Assembly: GCA_941918925.1 (NCBI GenBank)
Contig: OW799233.1
Span: forward strand, 80,169,797 to 80,233,796
Direction: 5' to 3'
Length of the DNA: 64,000 bases
From: Phyto melanocephala
Taxonomy: Eukaryota; Arthropoda; Insecta; Diptera; Rhinophoridae
In this document: positions 58,609-64,000 of the stretch, one piece after another
Layout of the letters: each line of letters begins with the position of its first letter
Numbering within the stretch: the first letter of the stretch is position 1
Notes under the pieces: generated by a model
The model's input: the letters and a program-made list of their open reading frames with translations, nothing else
Databases searched by the model: none
What the model was told of the DNA's origin: nothing
Made by a program: the position numbers and the translations under genes

Positions 58609-60188
58609 TACAAAGAAAGTGATATATATTTTATTATAAAGAGATTATTCCATTGCGATTAACAAAATAATAAATATTGTGCTTTAAATGTACACAAAAT
58701 TGGTGGTGGGTATAAAAGATTCGGCACAGCCGAATATAGTGCTCTTACTTGTTCTTTAATAAAACTAAAGGGAAGAAAATTGTAACATTACTACCCATAC
58801 TGCCGGTACTTTGTAAGCAAAATTCTTTTTATTATTATTTAATATTTACGTTTTCTTTTTTCAAATATAAAATAACTAGATTTGCCATTAATTTTATTTG
58901 GGAAAACACCAAGTACGGTGAGAACAGATCAAGATACTTTTTAATCCATTGTAGTTTCTTATTTACCTTCATTATACCCGCCACCAAAAAATTGGTGGGG
59001 GTATATTCATTTTGTCATTCCGTTTGTAACACATCTAAATATCCATTTTAGACCCCATAAAGTATATTTATTCTAAATCGTGGTTTGATTTTATGACGAT
59101 CTAGCTATGTCCGTCCGTCTGTCCGTCTGTTGAAAGCACGATAGAGGTCGCACCGAAAAAGCTAGGGGGCTCAAATTTTGTAAGAATCTTTCTTATAGAC
59201 AAGGTTTGTTTGGTATTGAAAATGGGCTGAATCGGAATATTAGGAAGAGAGTTATAGCTCGAAAAGCAAGAGTAGGTCGAAAAAACCGTGTCCTTCGAAC
59301 ATCGAATAAAATGGAATTGTGTTTAAACGCCTTAACGTGGAATCATGAAACTTCGAATATATATTTCCTGAGTAAAAACAATATTTTTCCCCGAAAATTA
59401 TCTAAATCTATGCATCAGGAGAGGAGTTATCGCTCAAAATGTACGAAAATTTATACCGCACAGTGTATTTTTCGGTATATTTAAAAACAAAAACGTCATA
59501 AAAGCAACAAAATTGGATGTACGACTCTGAAATTTTGCACACTTTGCTCTTTGGTGATACGCTTTCTTGTAACGGCAAATCAATGTGCCGCGCCCACTTT
59601 TACGCCCACCTCCCATATAACGTTTTAACTAAAATTCATATAATTTCTCTATTAATAAAGATTTTGGAATAATAAAGGACTACATTGAAACATCTAAGTT
59701 GTACTCATTCGCAAAAACAACTTTGACACGCCTACTATAACGCCCACTTTCACTTTTGAATTGTGTCCAGACGCATAAACGTAGTCATGAAACTTCGAAT
59801 ATATATTTATCGAGTCAAAAGAATATTTTTCCCTGAAAATCGCTTAAATCTATGAATTAGGAAAAGAGTTATAGATAAAAATGTACGAAAATTTATACCG
59901 CACAGTGTATATTTCAAATTTAAAACGTAATAAAACTGACAAAACTATATGTACGATTCTGAAATTTTGCAAACATGGTTTTTTGGTCAAAGTCTTCGTT
60001 ATAACGGAAAATAGATGTGCCACGCCCACTTTTTTCTTTAAATTTTTATAAAAATATATTAGTCATATATATTAGCATTTATTCATCTTACACTGCGCCA
60101 TTTATTGTACTGTAGCTAAATATAAGATAAAGATGATAAGATAGATGACTCTACTAGCAACTACTAGATGGCATGCTAACAACTCATG

Positions 60189-60448
60189 CTTATGTTCTCC
60201 TGAAATTATGCTCTATTAAAAATGGGAGTTTAGGAAAATTTTGACCTAAGTAAAAAAAATTATCTCTAAGCATTATAAACAATTTATTTTCATTTTAAAA
60301 TTATACAAAACTTATTTCGTTTGAAAATCTTTTAAAAGCAAAATGTTATAGAAGTTTAAAAATCAAAATCTTACCAATAAATTTTCCGTTTTAGAAAAAT
60401 GCAGAGAATGTATATTTTAAATCACCCTGTGGCCCTTAAAATTTAACC
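60189..60448. repeat. Segment Z, second copy
   Basis: cttatgttctcctgaaatta to ccttaaaatttaacc. It lies on the plus strand although its INE-B host runs on the minus strand. Confidence 0.65.
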
Positions 60449-60640
60449 TTAAATTCACTTTCTTCCTCTTAAATTCATGTAAATTCTCTATGAATAAAGA
60501 TTTTGGAATACTAAAGGACTATATTGAAATATCTAAGTTATGTTTATTAGCAGAAACTTTATTGACACGCGTATTTTAACGGCCACTTTCATTGAAAGAC
60601 TAAATTTACGAAAACATTTTACTAGCATACCGAAGTTATA

Positions 60641-61247
60641 ATGGGTGGTTTTATTTTAAGGGACTATGTTGATTTTGAATAAAATTATTATGAAATTATT
60701 ATCATTTATTTTTATAATGATAATATTTGTATGCTTCAATTATGTATGGAACAAAATATCGGCCAAATGGCCCCCTAACCTAGGCGGCACTCCACGATCC
60801 GATAGACCAAATTTTCAATGACACTGTTGATGCTCGATTATTGGGCACGGTGATGAGTCGAGGTTGCTTGCTCTTTTGCCACGTTATCGTGAAAAACAGC
60901 AATGTTTCCCATTCAAAGAACTAAGATGGCATTCACAGATGTTTTCACATTTCATATAGAACTGCTTTGCAGACATTTAAATATTTTTTACAATTCTCAC
61001 GATTGTGGACGAATTCGTACGATTATGTTGACTAAAAGAATCACGAAGTGCACAAAATGCATTTTGATTTGAACGCCCATTTTTATAAAAATCTTTAATA
61101 TTTAAAAGCGTTGCTCGATTGCGTATCTTTCCACGGTTCAAATTGAGTTAGTCTGAGATTGAGAAATGTCAAATGAAATGCAAGAAAAAAGTTGAAGTTT
61201 AGGTGTGGTTCACCTTCAACTTGGGCCCTTAAAATTTAACCACCCTT
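60641..61247 (-). mobile_element. TcM copy in INE-B
   Basis: atgggtggttttattttaag at the left after TA, ttaaaatttaaccacccttt at the right before TA. Located at the same INE-B site as the others. Confidence 0.78.
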
Positions 61248-61391
61248 TACAAAGAAAGTGATACATATTTTATTATAAAGAGATTATTCTATAGCGATTA
61301 ACAAAATAATAAATATTGTGCTTTAAATGTACACAAAATTGGTGGTGGGTATAAAAGATTCGGCACAGCCGAATATAGTGCTCTTACTTGT

Positions 61392-61769
61392 TTTTTAAAT
61401 CAGTTTAATAGTTTGAATATAGAGCATTTTAGCACCCATACATCACACTCTATCTAAGCAAAGATCAATGCATCTTAATTTCAGAATTTTCACGGAAATA
61501 TAAGCCGTGGTTACGTCATACTATAACAATATTTGGTTATCGAAAACTAGTATTTTTTATTTTTGTTGTATCAATTATTTCATCATTATAATCAAATATT
61601 TGTTTGAATTTCATCATTAAATGTTTAATTTTTATAAAAAATGGTAATTAGTTACGGTACTAATATTAGATTCCTATCTTGCCTTCTAAAACCCATCTGA
61701 TCAATTCAAATTACAAAGACTTAGTTTACATCTAATTTCACTCACTTTTACCTTCCGATCGACAAGCTC
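61392..61769. other. No supported feature
   Basis: AT-rich spacer between an INE-B copy and the hAT-type MITE. Confidence 0.4.
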
Positions 61770-61777
61770 TATATGGT

Positions 61778-62553
61778 TAGGGTTGCCATTTCTATTTAAA
61801 AAAAAGAGGACGCCAGCATAAAATATGTAGGACATTTGCCCAAAAAAAGAGGACACATTTAAAAAAAATTAAATTTGATAAAACTTACGACGCCATTTAA
61901 AATACAAAAAAAAAATTTGTTTTTACGAAAAAACTTTATTTGCAAAAATAAAAACTGAACATATCATTCTAATTAAATGCTTGAAAATAAAAACAAAAAA
62001 AAAAAACAACAAAAATTCATTGCATTCATTATTGGGAATGTACACTTTTAAAAATTTTACATATATTTTTCAACACTTCCAATTTGAGCCAATATATTAC
62101 CATCGCATCTCTTCAAATATTTGTAAAACTCTAGGCAATCCATATCAAAATTATATACCCTTACTATATTTTTTGTTCAAGTCTTTCTCCTATATCTGGA
62201 AAACAAACTTTATGAAAAACACACAGCTGACAAGCAGACCCCTTTGCCGATCTTTTTTAAAATAAAAGACAAGCTAAAATAGACCACTTCGCTAAATAGC
62301 CACAATTCGGGATAATAAAACTAATTTTGTACAAAGAGAAGTTTTAAAATTTTACTTTTTCAAAACTAATCGTACTTTTTTTTATAAATTTTGTGACCTG
62401 TGATTTAAAGTTTAAATGTAAGAAAAAAAAACTTCACAGAAGGTACAAAAATCCGGACAATACCGGACATTTGCTAAAAAAGTAGTAGGACTGCCCCGGA
62501 TGCCCTAAAAAAGAGGACGGTGTCCGGAGAAAAGAGGACGGATTGCAACCCTA
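61778..62553. mobile_element. hAT-type MITE, 776 bp, 8-bp duplication TATATGGT
   Basis: Ends tagggttgccat and, reverse-complemented, tagggttgcaat, followed inward by gaggacg/gaggacgg motifs on both sides. Duplication tatatggt at 61770-61777 and 62554-62561. The 94-codon ORF inside has no recognisable hAT domain. The TAGGGTT ends resemble those of the hAT element at 16822. Confidence 0.85.
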
Positions 62554-62633
62554 TATATGGTTAATTGTTTGTACATATACTTATTAAGTTTGTAACCGAG
62601 TGTTACACAAAGTATCAGAACTACTAAATTATA

Positions 62634-64000
62634 AACAAGTAAGAGCACTATATTCGGCTGTGCCGAATCTTTTATACCCACCACCAATTTTGTGTACATT
62701 TAAAGCACAATATTTATTATTTTGTTAATCGCTATGGAATAATCCCTTTATAATAAAATATGTATCACTTTCTTTGTAGAGGGTGGTTAAATTTTAAGGG
62801 CCCATGTTAAAGGTGAACAACACCTAGATTTTAAATTTGTTTTCTGCATCCGTGGAAAGATACGCAAATGAGCAACGCTTTAAAGTTATTCACGTTTTTT
62901 ATAAAAATGGGCGTTCAAATCAAAATGCATTTTGTGCACTTCGTAATTCTTTTGATCAACATAATCATTCAAATTCGTTCACAATCGGGAGAATTTTAAA
63001 AATATTTAAATTTCTGCAAAACAGAAAATCTGAGAATGCCTTCTTAGTTCTTTGATTGGGAACCATTGCTGTTTTTTGCGACAGTGTGGCAAAAGAGCAG
63101 TCAACCTCGACTCATCATCATGCCCAACAATTGAGCATCAACATTGTCATTGAAAATTTGTACCATCAGATAGAGGAGTGGCGCCAAGGATGGGGGGCCA
63201 TTTGGCCGATATTTTGTTAAATACATAATCGAACCATACAAATATTATAATTACAAAAAGAAATAATAATAATATCCTAAATGATTTGTGTTTTAATTAA
63301 ATTCAACATCGGTCCTTAAAATTAAACCACCCTTTATACCTTCGATATGCTACTAAAATGCTTTTGTAAATGTAGTCTTTCAATGAAAGTGGGCGTTAAA
63401 GTAGGCGTCTGAATAAAGTTTCTGCTAATAAATGCAACTTAGATATTTCAATATAGTCCTTTATTTTCCCAAAAACTTTGTCAATAGAGAAATTACATGA
63501 ATTTAAGATAAACCGTTATATGGGATGAAGGCGTTAAAGTGGGCGTGTCACCTAAGCTTTTTGGCACAACAATTACATTGATTAAAAGGATATACGTAGC
63601 AAATTTTATCATCATACCTCTAATTTGACGGTTTTATAAGCTTTTAAATTTCAATAACGGTAGATAACGTGAAAAGTGGGCGTTATAGTAGTCGTGTCAA
63701 AGTTATTTTTGCAAATGAGTACAACTTATATATTTCAATATAGCCCTTTATTATTCCAAAATCTTTGTTAATAGAGAAATTATATGAATTTTAGGTAAAA
63801 CGTTATATGGAAGGTGGGCGTAAAAGTGGGCGTGGCACCTTAATTTCTTGGCACAGTAATGACATTGCCTAGGGGGATAAACGTAGCAAATTTTATCATC
63901 ATACCTCTAATTTTGGCGGTTTTAAGAGCTTTTAAATTTCATTAACGGTAGATAACGTGAAAAGTGGGCGTTATAGTAGGCGTGTCAAAGTTATTTTTGC
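62634..64000 (+). mobile_element. INE-B copy, runs off window end
   Basis: acaagtaagagcactatatt start, TcM at 62779-63334, then the gggcgttaaagtaggcgt, gggcgtgtcacc and gggcgttatagtag blocks, still within the ~288-bp repeat region at base 64000. Confidence 0.8.
62779..63334 (+). mobile_element. TcM copy with the longest N-terminal coding remnant
   Basis: gagggtggttaaattttaag after TA, attaaaccaccctt before TA. A 72-codon frame (62837-63055) reads ASVERYANEQRFKVIHVFYK then NGRSNQNAFCALRNSFDQHN. This is a mariner-type DUF4817 helix-turn-helix start, running to RILKIFKFLQNRK. The C-terminal tail follows out of frame. Confidence 0.78.

Larger units (their letters stand above)
56617..58752 (-). 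mobile_element. INE-B copy, full length, with TcM
   Basis: 3' hairpin end tatacccgccaccaaacaaa then tggtggggg at the left; 5' palindrome ttcggcacagccgaa then gctcttacttg at the right. It includes two nearly identical segments of about 288 bp starting at ccacgcc (57234, 57522) and a third degenerate one (57810). TcM occupies about 58013-58608. Confidence 0.8.
58972..61391 (-). mobile_element. INE-B copy, full length, with TcM and segment Z
   Basis: Left end ttatacccgccaccaaaaaa then ttggtggggg; right end ttcggcacagccgaa then gctcttacttgtt. It follows the previous INE-B by about 220 bases in the same direction. It shares with INE-B copy 2 the catctagtagttgctagtag insertion block, but holds segment Z in the opposite sense. 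Confidence 0.8.

Overview
The window is eukaryotic, AT-rich and almost free of host coding sequence. The best fit is a schizophoran fly. The repeats resemble the INE-1/DINE-1 class of Drosophila: a TTCGGC-GTGCCGAA start, a 'cttatatacccttcac' or 'tatacccgccacc' end, and an internal 'tatatatactttatgggg' block. ATAC/GTAT microsatellites of the kind common in flies are scattered throughout. No tRNA, rRNA, bacterial-type operon, CRISPR array or intact host gene was seen. Every recognisable coding segment is a broken transposon protein. The exceptions are two or three short exon-like stretches that I could not identify.

The content is a nested transposon landscape. (1) Three Helitron families are recognised by TC...CTAG ends, A|T insertion sites and a 3' GC-rich end. 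H1 lies at 1-326, 12281-13172, 22855-23491, 33603-35213, 34465-35209, 46494-46856 and 53767-54418, with internal repeats of about 122 bp. H2 lies at 26639-29156 and 30895-32339; the first copy has internal repeats of about 118 bp. H3 lies at 55189-55463. The H1 copy at 53767 keeps the C-terminus of a Helitron RepHel helicase, which ties the family to its class. (2) INE-1-like elements occur as three subfamilies, called INE-A, INE-B and INE-C here. INE-B is the most abundant, with five near-full copies and several fragments. (3) A Tc1/mariner deletion derivative (TcM; TA duplication) keeps both ends of its transposase. It sits at the same internal site in five INE-B copies, while two INE-B copies have the empty site. 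(4) There are hAT elements with 8-bp duplications, a nearly intact DD37E Tc1/mariner element, several foldback or MITE-like elements, and two non-LTR retrotransposon relics.

Region by region: 1-5.3 kb holds H1 and INE fragments, a Tc1-like relic and small MITEs. 8.5-10.9 kb is a three-level nest, TcM containing INE-B containing TcM. 12.3-18.3 kb holds H1 with a nested MITE, INE-A copies, and an INE-B with TcM and a hAT inside. 18.3-21.3 kb has an exon-like ORF, a reverse transcriptase relic and a mariner-type relic. 22.5-35.2 kb is INE-A, INE-C and Helitron nests. 35.8-39.5 kb is one INE-B broken by at least three insertions, one of unknown class. 42.7-45.1 kb has a 126-bp MITE, a hAT fragment and the DD37E element. 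46.2-55.5 kb holds MITEs, INE copies and two Helitrons. 56.6-64 kb is three successive INE-B copies with a hAT MITE between the second and third.

Nothing here forms a working pathway. The information is in the order of insertion, in passenger elements amplified inside other elements, and in the internal tandem arrays. Boundaries were read by eye and are good to a few bases where a target duplication is quoted, otherwise to about 10-20 bases.
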